The position numbers and the translations under genes were made by a program. From assembly GCA_002394335.1 (NCBI GenBank), contig DGTP01000017.1, positions 1 through 58,357 of the forward strand: a stretch of DNA of 58,357 nucleotides. Reading direction: 5' to 3'. Numbering within the stretch: the stretch's first letter is position 1; each line of letters starts with the position of its first letter. The notes below the pieces were generated by a model. That model made no database searches. It saw nothing but the letters and a program-made list of their open reading frames with translations, and was not told where the DNA came from. Positions 30,551-39,507 of the stretch are shown here, in pieces. This DNA comes from Bacteroidales bacterium UBA4333 (GTDB lineage: Bacteria > Bacteroidota > Bacteroidia > Bacteroidales > Paludibacteraceae).

Positions 30551-32704
30551 TTATATCGAAGCTTTGATACTTACTTTTGCCCAAGCACCGGGTTGCAAAA
30601 CACCTCCGTAATCGTAGTAACGGGTATTGGTCATGTTGGTACATTCGGCACTGACACGGAGATAACTGTTCTGCCAAAAGACCGATCCGTCCAAGAGCCA
30701 TACAGGGCGGTAATCCTGCACTGTTCCCGTCACATCGTTATACTGTCCCTCGCGTTTCTGGAACCTCACCGTCCATGAGGCGCCAAAACCTTTGTAGATA
30801 CCATGTTCGAGATGAAGGGTGAGTTTATGGCTCAGGTAGTCCAGATAGCGCGAGCCGCTTTCTTTGAGATCCAGATCAAGGTAGGTATAGGCATAGTCCA
30901 CCGAGACACAGCGCAGCCATTCGTTAAGACGATAAGCAGCGGATAGTTCCACTCCGGTAGCATTCACACGCTGCTGATTTTGTGCATGATACGGGCGTTT
31001 GGTATCATTCGGCACATAGACCCAGTCGATGATATTCCTTCCCCACCGATAATACCAGTTGGCTGCCAGAGAGAGCTGTCCCCACCCTTTTTTATTGTTA
31101 TGGGATGATGGGGCGCCGAAGGTTCCTTTATAGCCCACGGAGAGAAGCCATGCCTCTTCGGGTTTGAGGTTCCGGTTGCCCAACTGATTACCGGCATTAT
31201 AATAGAGGTCGGTGAAAGTAGGCATTCTCAGCGAGCGGTTGGAATTGAGATAAACATGGTTCATCGGATAGAACTCGTAGCCTATATTGGCATCGCCGCC
31301 CATGTGATAGCCGAACCGGGTGTTGTAAGTACCGTTTATACCGAGGGAAGCCGAGAGTCCACGATAATAAAACCGCTGCTCGGCAAAATAGTTGACATGA
31401 AACCTGTTATCCCCTCTCACGAGATCCAAGACCCGCACATCGGCAAGATCAAATCCCTCTACATTAGGCACTTGCCCGTTAGGATTGATTGTGTCGCCAA
31501 GGTTCGTGGAGTGGATATTATCGTTGCGGACACCGATACCGAACGAGGTAAGACCGATCTGCGAGTTATAATGTGCAGAAAGTGAGGCCGTTGCTGTTTG
31601 GGAGAAATGGAAATTGCCGTAAAGCCGCTGCCCCCGGTGCCACTCATAACGGTCATAATTGGCGCGATAGGCAGCCTGTGCTTCTATTCTCCACGCATCC
31701 AAACGATGAGTATATCGCGCCGAAGCGAAAGCGGTTCGGGTAGCGTCGAACTGATCCTGGCTGCCGAAGCCGTATCCCATGCCCAAACCGGCGTCTTTCC
31801 ATTGCGCACCCGCCTGTACATCCAATCCCTGCCAGCGCACCTGCGCGTAGAGGTTAGCCTGTTTGTAGTCGGAGTTGTGGAGGGCGGTCTGCTCTTTTTC
31901 GCCAGGCGAGGGCGCATAATAGCCGTCTGCTCGGTTGTAGTCGGCAGAGAGGTTGATCTGCGTCTTACCGGCGGAAAGAGAAGCAGCCAGTTCGGGATTG
32001 ACCAAGCCGTTCATACCGGCAGTGAGTTTGAGAGACAACCCTTTAGCGGCGGACTGATCGTCCTTTTTGCCCTTTCGGGTGACGATATTGATCGCCCCTG
32101 AGAAGGCACCCGAAAGACTTGCGGACGTACCCTGCAACACTTCCACCCGCTCGATGAGTTCGGTTGAGAGAGGCAGATTGAGGGTGTAGTGTCCGGTCTG
32201 GGCGTCATTGAGCGCCACGCCGTTGAGCATCACCAGCACCTGGTCGAAAGTACCGCCGCGCATACTGATATCCGCCTGAGAGCCCCCCACCCCACGAGTA
32301 CGCACATCCACCCCCGGCAGATATTGGAGAATATCTGCTACAGTCCGGATAGGTAAGGCTTCAATCTCGTCGTGGGAGACTTGCGTAATGAGTCGGTACG
32401 CTTCCGAATGAACTTCAGCTTTGTTTGCCACTACCAGCACCTCCTGAAGACTAAGTTGCCGGGTGGACGACAGCGCGGTGTCCTTCGGGACACCCTCATC
32501 CGCTTCTACGAGACCTGCTGCGCCAAAGAGCAATGCGGCAGAAAGAGCCACAGAGCGACCTTGTTTGAGCATCTCCAAGTCGGCCATATACGCGCTTACG
32601 CGACCTATTGTCACCTCACGATGGAGGGAACAAAAGACCGCATAAGCTTTGTGACAGAACCGACGAAAGCGGATAGAACGCTTTAGTTGATAATTCTTGT
32701 ACAT
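30551..32704 (-). CDS. TonB-dependent receptor (BtuB-like)
   Basis: A 717-residue outer-membrane receptor. The N-terminal 70 residues are a long, basic, signal-like leader (RFRRFCHKAYAVFCSLHREV then SVALSAALLFGAAGLVEA), a form seen in Bacteroidales receptors. The plug domain begins QLSLQEVLVVANKAEV, with VADILQYLPGVDVRTRGVGG and RVEVLQGTSASLSGAFSGAI; the barrel ends in GAWAKVSIKASI. Substrate is not evident, although the short plug and single-subunit form resemble cobalamin or siderophore receptors rather than SusC. Its ATG directly follows the serS stop, so it is co-transcribed with serS. Confidence 0.88.
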   Translation of the reverse strand: MYKNYQLKRSIRFRRFCHKAYAVFCSLHREVTIGRVSAYMADLEMLKQGRSVALSAALLFGAAGLVEADEGVPKDTALSSTRQLSLQEVLVVANKAEVHSEAYRLITQVSHDEIEALPIRTVADILQYLPGVDVRTRGVGGSQADISMRGGTFDQVLVMLNGVALNDAQTGHYTLNLPLSTELIERVEVLQGTSASLSGAFSGAINIVTRKGKKDDQSAAKGLSLKLTAGMNGLVNPELAASLSAGKTQINLSADYNRADGYYAPSPGEKEQTALHNSDYKQANLYAQVRWQGLDVQAGAQWKDAGLGMGYGFGSQDQFDATRTAFASARYTHRLDAWRIEAQAAYRANYDRYEWHRGQRLYGNFHFSQTATASLSAHYNSQIGLTSFGIGVRNDNIHSTNLGDTINPNGQVPNVEGFDLADVRVLDLVRGDNRFHVNYFAEQRFYYRGLSASLGINGTYNTRFGYHMGGDANIGYEFYPMNHVYLNSNRSLRMPTFTDLYYNAGNQLGNRNLKPEEAWLLSVGYKGTFGAPSSHNNKKGWGQLSLAANWYYRWGRNIIDWVYVPNDTKRPYHAQNQQRVNATGVELSAAYRLNEWLRCVSVDYAYTYLDLDLKESGSRYLDYLSHKLTLHLEHGIYKGFGASWTVRFQKREGQYNDVTGTVQDYRPVWLLDGSVFWQNSYLRVSAECTNMTNTRYYDYGGVLQPGAWAKVSIKASI

Positions 32705-32705
32705 T

Positions 32706-34073
32706 TTATTTAATCATGTCTGCACCGAAATATGGTTGCAGCGCTTTAGGAATGCGTATTCCTTCGGGGGTCTGGTTGTTCTCCAAGAGAGCAGCCACGA
32801 TGCGCGGAAGAGCCAGAGCCGAACCGTTGAGGGTGTGACAGAGCGTCACTTTCTTGTCCTCCGCACGGCGGTAACGGCATTTTAAGCGGTTCGCCTGATA
32901 GGTGTCGAAATTGGATGTCGAACTAACCTCGAGCCAACGGTGCTGTGCCTCGGAATAGACCTCGAAGTCATAGCAGAGAGCAGCCGTGAAGGACATATCT
33001 CCACCGGAGAGACGCAAGATACGGTACGGCAACTCCAACTTTTGGAGCAAACCTTCTACGTGGGCGAGCATCTCTTTGTGGGACGCGTCAGAGTGTTCCG
33101 GCGTGTCAATACGCACGATCTCAATCTTCGAAAACTCGTGCAGACGGTTCAGACCGCGCACATCCTTGCCATACGAACCTGCCTCGCGACGGAAACACTC
33201 GGTGTAGGCGCAGTTCTTGATAGGCAGTTGCGCCTCGTCTATGATCACATCGCGGTATAGGTTGGTCACCGGTACTTCGGCTGTAGGGATGAGATAGAGG
33301 TCATCCACCTCGCAGTGGTACATCTGCCCCTCTTTGTCCGGCAGCTGACCTGTGCCGTAACCCGAAGCGGCGTTGACTACCGTAGGCGGCATGATTTCCG
33401 TATAACCGGCTTTGTTCGCCTCGGCAAGGAAGAAATTGATGAGTGCGCGTTGCAGGCGTGCGCCTTGGCCGATATAGACGGGGAATCCTGCTCCGGAGAT
33501 TTTCACACCGAGGTCAAAGTCTATCAAATTATACTTTTTCGCCAGTTCCCAGTGGGGCAGTTTCTCACTCTTGGCGATGCGCTCTGCAGCGATAGCTTCG
33601 TCGGTAGCGCCATCCCAGTCACGGAGCGCCACGGCACCGTTTTTGGCGATAGCATCGATCATCGGTTGGTTGGGCCAGTTGCCGATGGTGACAGCGAGGT
33701 TGTCCTCTGCGGAAGCCCCGTCGGGCACAATATCGTAAGGCACATTGGGGATGGTGAGCAATAGTTTGGTCTGCGCCTCCTCTGCCTCTGACATTTTCGC
33801 GTCATACTCAGCGATCTGTGCTTTGAGTGCTCCTGTCTGCGCTTTGGCGGCTTCCGCCTCTTCGCGTTTGCCCTGCGCCATAAGCATACCGATCGACTTG
33901 CTGATCTTATTCATTTCCGCTGCTGCACTATCCTTCTGAACCTGCGCAGCTTTGCGTTCTCCGTCCAAACGGAGCACCTCGTCTATCGCCTCTGCAGCTC
34001 CGGCAAAGTGTTTTTTCTCCAAACCCGCTATCACACGGGCTTTATCGTCGTAGATTTGTTTTAATGTTAACAT
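32706..34073 (-). CDS. serS: seryl-tRNA synthetase
   Basis: Charges tRNA-Ser. A 455-residue class II synthetase with the N-terminal coiled-coil arm (about 1-110), then motif 2 (NCAYTECFRREAGSYGKDVR) and motif 3 (LNGSALALPRIVAALLENNQ). It is somewhat longer than usual because of an Ala-rich arm. It precedes the TonB receptor with a 1-base gap, a pairing without an obvious functional link. Confidence 0.95.
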   Translation of the reverse strand: MLTLKQIYDDKARVIAGLEKKHFAGAAEAIDEVLRLDGERKAAQVQKDSAAAEMNKISKSIGMLMAQGKREEAEAAKAQTGALKAQIAEYDAKMSEAEEAQTKLLLTIPNVPYDIVPDGASAEDNLAVTIGNWPNQPMIDAIAKNGAVALRDWDGATDEAIAAERIAKSEKLPHWELAKKYNLIDFDLGVKISGAGFPVYIGQGARLQRALINFFLAEANKAGYTEIMPPTVVNAASGYGTGQLPDKEGQMYHCEVDDLYLIPTAEVPVTNLYRDVIIDEAQLPIKNCAYTECFRREAGSYGKDVRGLNRLHEFSKIEIVRIDTPEHSDASHKEMLAHVEGLLQKLELPYRILRLSGGDMSFTAALCYDFEVYSEAQHRWLEVSSTSNFDTYQANRLKCRYRRAEDKKVTLCHTLNGSALALPRIVAALLENNQTPEGIRIPKALQPYFGADMIK

Positions 34074-34079
34074 AAAACC

Positions 34080-34117
34080 ATTTACTATTTATTCATTTAC
34101 CATTTGTTCATTTAATC
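34080..34117. repeat. word repeat (ATTTACC / TTCATTT type) before serS
   Basis: Words CATTTACTATTTATTCATTT and ACCATTTGTTCATTTAA fill the gap between the rpmA terminator and the serS start. Confidence 0.55.
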
Positions 34118-34162
34118 AAATAAAAATCTCCCACCTGAGCCGAAGCTTCGGTAGGAGATTTT
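34118..34162 (-). terminator. terminator of rplU-rpmA
   Basis: A 13-bp stem (AAAATCTCCTACC with one wobble), an inner palindrome CCGAAGCTTCGG, and T-rich sequence after it on the minus strand. Confidence 0.85.
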
Positions 34163-34181
34163 GCATGTGTGTCTCCGCCGA

Positions 34182-34448
34182 TTAAGCTTCAGCTGCCACC
34201 GGCTGGATGGAGACGTACGACTTGTTGTTGCGACGTTTGCGGAAGGTTACGATACCATCGCAGAGTGCAAACAATGTGTGGTCGCTACCCATACCCATGT
34301 TTTCACCTGGGTTGTGTACGGTACCACGCTGACGTACGATAATGTTACCTGCCTTTGCGAATTGACCACCAAAGATCTTCACGCCAAGACGTTTGCTTTC
34401 TGATTCACGGCCGTTCTTAGAACTACCGACACCTTTCTTGTGTGCCAT
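34182..34448 (-). CDS. rpmA: 50S ribosomal protein L27
   Basis: An 88-residue protein of the large ribosomal subunit near the peptidyl transferase centre. MAHKKGVGSSKNGRESESKR and the conserved GxGxDHTLFAL core (MGMGSDHTLFALCDG) are present. It follows rplU by 18 bases, the usual pairing, and a terminator follows. Confidence 0.97.
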   Translation of the reverse strand: MAHKKGVGSSKNGRESESKRLGVKIFGGQFAKAGNIIVRQRGTVHNPGENMGMGSDHTLFALCDGIVTFRKRRNNKSYVSIQPVAAEA

Positions 34449-34466
34449 ACTCTGTTGTCCTTTCTT

Positions 34467-34787
34467 TTAAGCAATAACAATTTCTTTAACTACGACATTC
34501 GTCAGATCCTGACGGTGTCCGTTCAGTTTGCGATAACCTTTGCGGCGTTTTTTGTGGAATACCAACACTTTGTCACCGCGGCACTCGTTGTCGAGCACTT
34601 CGCAAACCACTTTAGCGCCCTTCACATAAGGAGCACCGACTTTTACTTTGCCATCGTTGTCGATGAGCAGAACGTTCTCAAACTCAACCGTTGCGCCCTT
34701 TTCGAGCTCGTTCATGCGGTTGATGAACAGTTTCTTGCCAGCCTCTACTCTAAACTGCTGGCCTTTCATTTCTACAATTGCGTACAT
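34467..34787 (-). CDS. rplU: 50S ribosomal protein L21
   Basis: A 106-residue large-subunit protein binding 23S rRNA. The start MYAIVEMKGQQFRVEAGKKL is canonical; the open frame continues upstream without coding character. The C-terminal KKRRKGYRKLNGHRQDLT is conserved. First gene of rplU-rpmA, with a leader of about 155 bases from the promoter at 34944. Confidence 0.97.
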   Translation of the reverse strand: MYAIVEMKGQQFRVEAGKKLFINRMNELEKGATVEFENVLLIDNDGKVKVGAPYVKGAKVVCEVLDNECRGDKVLVFHKKRRKGYRKLNGHRQDLTNVVVKEIVIA

Positions 34788-34943
34788 TGACGATTGTTTT
34801 AATGTGTTATAGCGAACAGGCGTTCCTCTTTCTGTGCGCTGCTGTCGAAACTCATACGCTGCGACGGACACTTACTAAGCCTAATCCGCAAAATCCTAAA
34901 TGCCTTTTTTCCCGTGTGCGAGGCACACTCGACAAAAAGCGTG
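34788..34943 (-). promoter_or_regulatory. long rplU leader
   Basis: About 155 bases of untranslated leader. It holds an early hairpin GTGTGC-CTC-GCACAC followed by GGGAAAAAAGG. A ribosomal-protein feedback leader is possible, but no known L21 leader fold was recognised. Confidence 0.35.
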
Positions 34944-34975
34944 CAAAATTACTACTTTTTTCCGACATACGCAAA
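34944..34975 (-). promoter_or_regulatory. promoter of rplU-rpmA
   Basis: TTTG, 20 bases, TAATTTTG on the minus strand. Confidence 0.8.
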
Positions 34976-35143
34976 TTTTTTCGTGACTTTTTACGATTTT
35001 CTACATAAAAATATGCAAAAATATCCCAAAAATCACTCCTCACAAAGATATATTTCAGCATTTTGGCCGGTATTATACCAATATTATATTGAGTACACTA
35101 AAAAAAGTAAAGTTCGTAATTTGAGAAAAAAACTCCTTTTTTA

Positions 35144-35175
35144 TTTGCATATATCCAAAATAATTTGTACCTTTG
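35144..35175 (+). promoter_or_regulatory. promoter of the galactanase operon
   Basis: TTTG, 20 bases, TACCTTTG; the ATG is 31 bases on. It supports the start at 35206. Confidence 0.85.
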
Positions 35176-35205
35176 CGCTACAATTTAGAAAAACCTGTTT
35201 TTACC

Positions 35206-36246
35206 ATGAAGAAGATTTGGATTTTATTCCTTTCCTGTATTTTCTTGACAGGCTGTTATCACAAGACTGACAGTCCCCGCGGATCGTGGGCTAAAGGAGC
35301 CGACTTGAGTTGGCTGAGCGAAATGGAGAAAGACAGTATGTTTGACTACGACTGTATCGCCTCCATGCGCGAAATGGGAATGAACGCGGTGCGCCTGCGC
35401 GTGTGGGTGAACCATAAGACCGGTTGGAGCAACAAAGCCGACATGCTATCCCTTGCCAAACGCGCCGCCAAACAAGGGCAACGTCTCATGATTGATATCC
35501 ATTATTCGGATTTCTTCGCCGACCCGGCGCACCAGACCATTCCCGAGGCCTGGCAAGGATACGACTATCCGCAGCTTCTGGAAGCCGTTCGAGAGCACAC
35601 CCTCGACATTCTCAACACACTCAAAGAAGAAGGCATCCGCCCGGAATGGGTGCAGATAGGCAACGAGACGCCAAACGGCATGCTTTGGCCTGTGGGCAAA
35701 GTAAACAAGGACCAGGGCGAGTGGGAGCATTATGCCGCCTTTACCGCTATAGGGTACGAAGCCGCCAAAGAGGTCTTCAGTGATATTATTGTGATCGTAC
35801 ACGTGGACAATGCTTATGAGCAGCGCGACTGGTTCTGGCAATCAATGAGCAAAAACGGCGGGAAATGGGACATGATAGGTCTTTCGCACTACCCTATGAT
35901 GAGTGCCTGGAACGGCAACAAGACTTGGCAGGAGATGAACCAACTGGCAGAAGATAATATCCGTCGTCTGATTCGCCAATGGCATTGTCCGGTGATGGTA
36001 GCCGAAATTGGAATGTTCGCCAATGACAGCACCTCGGTGAAAGTAATGGCTGATTTTGTGCGCCGTGCCGAAAGTATCGATTCATGCGCCGGTATTTTCT
36101 ACTGGGAGCCGGAATGTTACGGCGGATGGCGTCCTGAAGAGTATATTCCGCTGGGATGGAACGGCTACGATATGGGAGCGTTCACACCGGAAGGAAAGCC
36201 TTCTGAAGTGATGCGCGTACTGCTGTCATCTGATGTCCAACGATAA
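35206..36246 (+). CDS. GH53 arabinogalactan endo-beta-1,4-galactanase, lipoprotein
   Basis: A 346-residue exported enzyme. The lipobox LTGC at residues 14-17 predicts a lipoprotein, probably on the cell surface or outer membrane. The GH53 TIM barrel is recognised by KGADLSWLSEME near the start, the acid/base Glu in WVQIGNETPNGMLWP and the nucleophile Glu in PVMVAEIGMF. The ending IFYWEPECYGGW is typical. It cleaves beta-1,4-galactan of pectin side chains. A NagB-LmbE fusion follows 11 bases later, so they share a transcript, although their substrates differ. Confidence 0.9.
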   Translation: MKKIWILFLSCIFLTGCYHKTDSPRGSWAKGADLSWLSEMEKDSMFDYDCIASMREMGMNAVRLRVWVNHKTGWSNKADMLSLAKRAAKQGQRLMIDIHYSDFFADPAHQTIPEAWQGYDYPQLLEAVREHTLDILNTLKEEGIRPEWVQIGNETPNGMLWPVGKVNKDQGEWEHYAAFTAIGYEAAKEVFSDIIVIVHVDNAYEQRDWFWQSMSKNGGKWDMIGLSHYPMMSAWNGNKTWQEMNQLAEDNIRRLIRQWHCPVMVAEIGMFANDSTSVKVMADFVRRAESIDSCAGIFYWEPECYGGWRPEEYIPLGWNGYDMGAFTPEGKPSEVMRVLLSSDVQR

Positions 36247-36257
36247 AAAACACCACC

Positions 36258-38204
36258 ATGAACACTTATTCGCCCAAAGATGTATTCGAGCAAAGCCGGG
36301 TGGCACAACTGGAGCAACTGCCGGTAACGCTCTATGAAACGCCACAAGCAGGTGCACTGGCGGTAGCCCGCCATATAGCGGATGAGATACGCGACCGGCA
36401 AGCCAAGGGACAGAAATTCGTTGTTTCGCTGGCTCCCGGTAGATCCACAAGCGATGTATATGCCGAACTGGTGCGAATGTACCGTGAAGAAGGATTGAGT
36501 TTCAAAAACGTAGAGTTCTTTGACCTCTACGAATACTATCCGCTCGCGGATGACAGGCTCGGTAATCATGCCCAACTCAGCCGGCAGCTACTGGACTTGG
36601 TAGATATTCCGAAAGAAAATATCCACAATATCCCCGGCAACATGCCTAAGGAAGATATCCTTTCATTCTGCCGCGAATACGAGTGGCAAATAGCTCAGGC
36701 AGGAGGTATTGATTTTCAGTTATTAGGCATCGGGCGATGCGGTAATATAGCCTTTAATCAGCCGGGCTCATCGTTTATATCTTCTACGCGGTTGGTGGTA
36801 CTGGATAACAACTCCCGCGAAGATGCCAAGATCATGTTCGGTTCGGTGGACCAAGTGCCTGTGAGTGCGGTAACGATGGGCATCGACACTATTCTACAAG
36901 CCAGAGAAGTGATGATCATAGCGTGGGGAGAACATAAATCCGGCATTGTGCGCAAAGCGGTGGAAGGCGAATATAATGTATCCTGTCCGGCATCCGCACT
37001 ACAACACCACAAGCACACTGCCGTGCTTCTGGATATAAGTGCCGCAGCGGCTCTCACACGAATGGCGACACCCTGGGTGGTGAGATCATGTGAGTGGGAC
37101 GACCGGCTGATACGCCGTGCAGTCGTTTGGCTTTGCCGGCAGACCGAAAAACCTATTCTCAAACTCACCAACAAGGATTACAACGACTACGGACTGAGTG
37201 AATTGATCACCCGTTTTGAGTCGGCTTACAACTGTAATATCAAAGTCTTTAACGACCTCCAACACACTATTACCGGATGGCCTGGAGGAAAGCCCAACGC
37301 CGATGACACCAATCGTCCCGAGCGGGCTATACCGTTCCCCAAAGACATACTCATCTTCTCGCCCCACCCGGACGACGATGTGATTTCCATGGGCGGCACA
37401 TTTGCCCGACTTATCAAACAAGGGCATAATGTCCACGTAGCGTATGAGACCAGTGGCTGTATTGCTGTCTGCGATGACGAAGTGATCCGGTTCTTGGATT
37501 TTGTGAGAGGTTACGCTGACCTTGGGCTGCTCCAGGGGGGAGATGCCTATCACAAATACGAGGAGTACATGCACTTCCTTAAAGACGAAAAAATCGGCGA
37601 CCAGGACACACGGGAAATTCTTGACCTCAAAGCACTGATACGCCGGGGCGAAGCCACTGCTGCGTGCCGGTATATGGGACTTGAAACGGATCATATACAC
37701 TTCCTGAACCTGCCTTTCTATGAAACCGGCTCTATACACAAAGCTCCTTTGGGAGATGCTGATATTTCCATTGTACGAAAAATTCTGGAGGAGATCCGTC
37801 CGCATGAGATGTTCGTAGCCGGCGATTTGGCAGATCCGCATGGCACTCACCGTGTTTGCTGGGAAGCGGTCTTGGCTGCTATCAGCCAACTGCGGGAAAC
37901 GGATGCATGGCAGGAATGGCTCTCCGAATGCCGCATATGGATGTATCGCGGTGCTTGGCAGGAATGGGATATAGATCAGATTGAAATGGCGGTGCCAATC
38001 TCTCCCGAGGAGTTACGATTCAAAAGGAACACTATCCTCAAGCATCAGAGTCAGATGGAATCGGCCCCCTTCATGGGCAATGACGAAAGACTGTTCTGGC
38101 AACGTGCAGAAGACCGCAACCATGCCACAGCTGAAATTTACGCCCGTCTCGGACTCGCCAACTATGAGGCTATTGAGGCTTTTGTGCGCTATAAAATGGA
38201 ATAA
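36258..38204 (+). CDS. NagB-LmbE fusion with degenerate deaminase site
   Basis: A 648-residue fusion: glucosamine-6-phosphate deaminase-like domain (about 1-290) and LmbE/PIG-L deacetylase-like domain (about 350-600). The fusion is a normal Bacteroidota form, but the NagB active site is altered: the family's DEYYP Asp is Tyr91 (DLYEYYP), and GRxGHIxFNEPGS reads GRCGNIAFNQPGS, so the catalytic His is Asn163 and the Glu is Gln168. The substrate loop is LAPGRST rather than LATGxSP. The LmbE metal motif SPHPDDD and the late DLADPHGTH are intact. The protein may act through its LmbE half or be a non-deaminase paralogue. Confidence 0.85.
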   Translation: MNTYSPKDVFEQSRVAQLEQLPVTLYETPQAGALAVARHIADEIRDRQAKGQKFVVSLAPGRSTSDVYAELVRMYREEGLSFKNVEFFDLYEYYPLADDRLGNHAQLSRQLLDLVDIPKENIHNIPGNMPKEDILSFCREYEWQIAQAGGIDFQLLGIGRCGNIAFNQPGSSFISSTRLVVLDNNSREDAKIMFGSVDQVPVSAVTMGIDTILQAREVMIIAWGEHKSGIVRKAVEGEYNVSCPASALQHHKHTAVLLDISAAAALTRMATPWVVRSCEWDDRLIRRAVVWLCRQTEKPILKLTNKDYNDYGLSELITRFESAYNCNIKVFNDLQHTITGWPGGKPNADDTNRPERAIPFPKDILIFSPHPDDDVISMGGTFARLIKQGHNVHVAYETSGCIAVCDDEVIRFLDFVRGYADLGLLQGGDAYHKYEEYMHFLKDEKIGDQDTREILDLKALIRRGEATAACRYMGLETDHIHFLNLPFYETGSIHKAPLGDADISIVRKILEEIRPHEMFVAGDLADPHGTHRVCWEAVLAAISQLRETDAWQEWLSECRIWMYRGAWQEWDIDQIEMAVPISPEELRFKRNTILKHQSQMESAPFMGNDERLFWQRAEDRNHATAEIYARLGLANYEAIEAFVRYKME

Positions 38205-38269
38205 AAACAGGCATTTTTGACCTAAAACAAAGAAAAAACACCACTTTTTTGAAAAAAAATGCCAAAATA

Positions 38270-38301
38270 TTTGTTCATTTCAAAAAAAAAGTGTACCTTT
38301 G
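38270..38301 (+). promoter_or_regulatory. promoter of tRNA-Gln
   Basis: TTTG, 20 bases, TACCTTTG, followed by the leader word TCGCTTTTGAAAAA also found before tRNA-Lys. Confidence 0.85.
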
Positions 38302-38324
38302 CACTCGCTTTTGAAAAAGAGCAC

Positions 38325-38395
38325 TGCTCAATGGTGTAATGGTAGCACTACAGATTCTGGTTCTGTCTGTCTGGGTTCGAGTCCTGGTTGAGCAA
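38325..38395 (+). tRNA. tRNA-Gln (CUG)
   Basis: A 71-base cloverleaf with acceptor TGCTCAA/TTGAGCA, anticodon stem ACAGA/TCTGT, loop TTCTGGT with anticodon CTG. No CCA is encoded. Confidence 0.93.
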
Positions 38396-38400
38396 CAAGA

Positions 38401-38424
38401 GGTGACGAAAGTCACCTTTTTTTT
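38401..38424 (+). terminator. terminator of tRNA-Gln
   Basis: GGTGAC-GAAA-GTCACC followed by eight T, 21 bases before the tsaD start. Confidence 0.95.
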
Positions 38425-38445
38425 ACTATAGTACCTCTGTTTTTT

Positions 38446-39507
38446 ATGGAAAAACCAATTATCATATTAGCTATCGAGTCGAGTTGCGACGACACTTCTG
38501 CCGCCGTGATTGTGGACGGAATACTGCGTAGCAACGTTATCGCCAGCCAAAAAGTGCATGAAGAGTTCGGCGGTGTTGTACCGGAGTTAGCCAGCCGAGC
38601 ACATCAGTTGAACATCGTGCCGGTCGTAGATACAGCCCTCAAAAGGGCGGGTGTCACCAAAGAGCAGTTATCCGCCATTGCCTTCACTCGCGGACCCGGA
38701 TTATTAGGATCGCTATTGGTAGGCACTTCCTTTGCCAAAGGTCTGGCGCTTTCGTTGGGTATTCCGTTAGTGGATATCAACCACCTGCAGGGGCACGTAA
38801 TGGCACATTTTGTAGATGACGGGGAAACCAAACGTCATCCCCAACTGCCTTTCCTCTGTCTTTTGGTCAGTGGAGGTAACAGCCAGATAGTAAAGATAGA
38901 ACAGCGCGAAGGCAAACATCTGCCACAGATGCAGATTATTGGGCAGACCATTGACGACGCAGCCGGCGAAGCTTTCGACAAATGCGCCAAGGTGTTAGGG
39001 CTGCCTTATCCGGGAGGACCGTGGGTGGACAAATTGGCGAAACTGGGAGATGCTTCCAAATATCCTCTCGCCAAACCGAACATACAAGGCTATGACTACT
39101 CCTTCTCAGGATTGAAAACATCGTTCCTGTACACACTGCGCGACATGCTACGCGAGCACCAATTGGAAACGATAGACGAACTCGCCGAAAAGATTCCAAA
39201 CCTCAGAGAAGACCTGTGTGCTTCGCTTCAGAAGACTGTTATAGATATTCTGATGCAGAAACTGAAGAAAGCGGCTAAAGATCTGAAGATTACCCATGTA
39301 GCTGTAGCAGGAGGTGTATCCGCCAACAGCGGACTAAGACAAGCGATGACAGACTATGGCAAACGATACGGATGGGAGGTTTATATCCCACCCTTCAGTT
39401 TCACAACCGACAATGCGGCGATGATAGCTCAAGCAGGCTATGCCAAGTATCTGGACAGAGATTTCTGTCCTTTAGAGGAAGTTCCGTTCGCCAAAACGAA
39501 AATTTAG
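38446..39507 (+). CDS. tsaD: tRNA N6-threonylcarbamoyladenosine transferase
   Basis: Catalytic subunit of the complex that makes t6A at position 37 of ANN-decoding tRNAs. A 353-residue ASKHA-fold protein with LAIESSCDDTSAA near residue 8, the metal-binding HLQGH motif (NHLQGHVMAH near 115), LLVSGGNSQIV, and FTTDNAAM late. The ATG is 21 bases after the tRNA-Gln terminator; no promoter was found, so it may rely on read-through. The exosortase-like gene follows with no gap. Confidence 0.97.
   Translation: MEKPIIILAIESSCDDTSAAVIVDGILRSNVIASQKVHEEFGGVVPELASRAHQLNIVPVVDTALKRAGVTKEQLSAIAFTRGPGLLGSLLVGTSFAKGLALSLGIPLVDINHLQGHVMAHFVDDGETKRHPQLPFLCLLVSGGNSQIVKIEQREGKHLPQMQIIGQTIDDAAGEAFDKCAKVLGLPYPGGPWVDKLAKLGDASKYPLAKPNIQGYDYSFSGLKTSFLYTLRDMLREHQLETIDELAEKIPNLREDLCASLQKTVIDILMQKLKKAAKDLKITHVAVAGGVSANSGLRQAMTDYGKRYGWEVYIPPFSFTTDNAAMIAQAGYAKYLDRDFCPLEEVPFAKTKI

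Noticed and set aside
36258..37130. separate nagB gene with a frameshift before the LmbE part
   Set aside because: The frame is open across both domains and the fusion is a standard form in this phylum.
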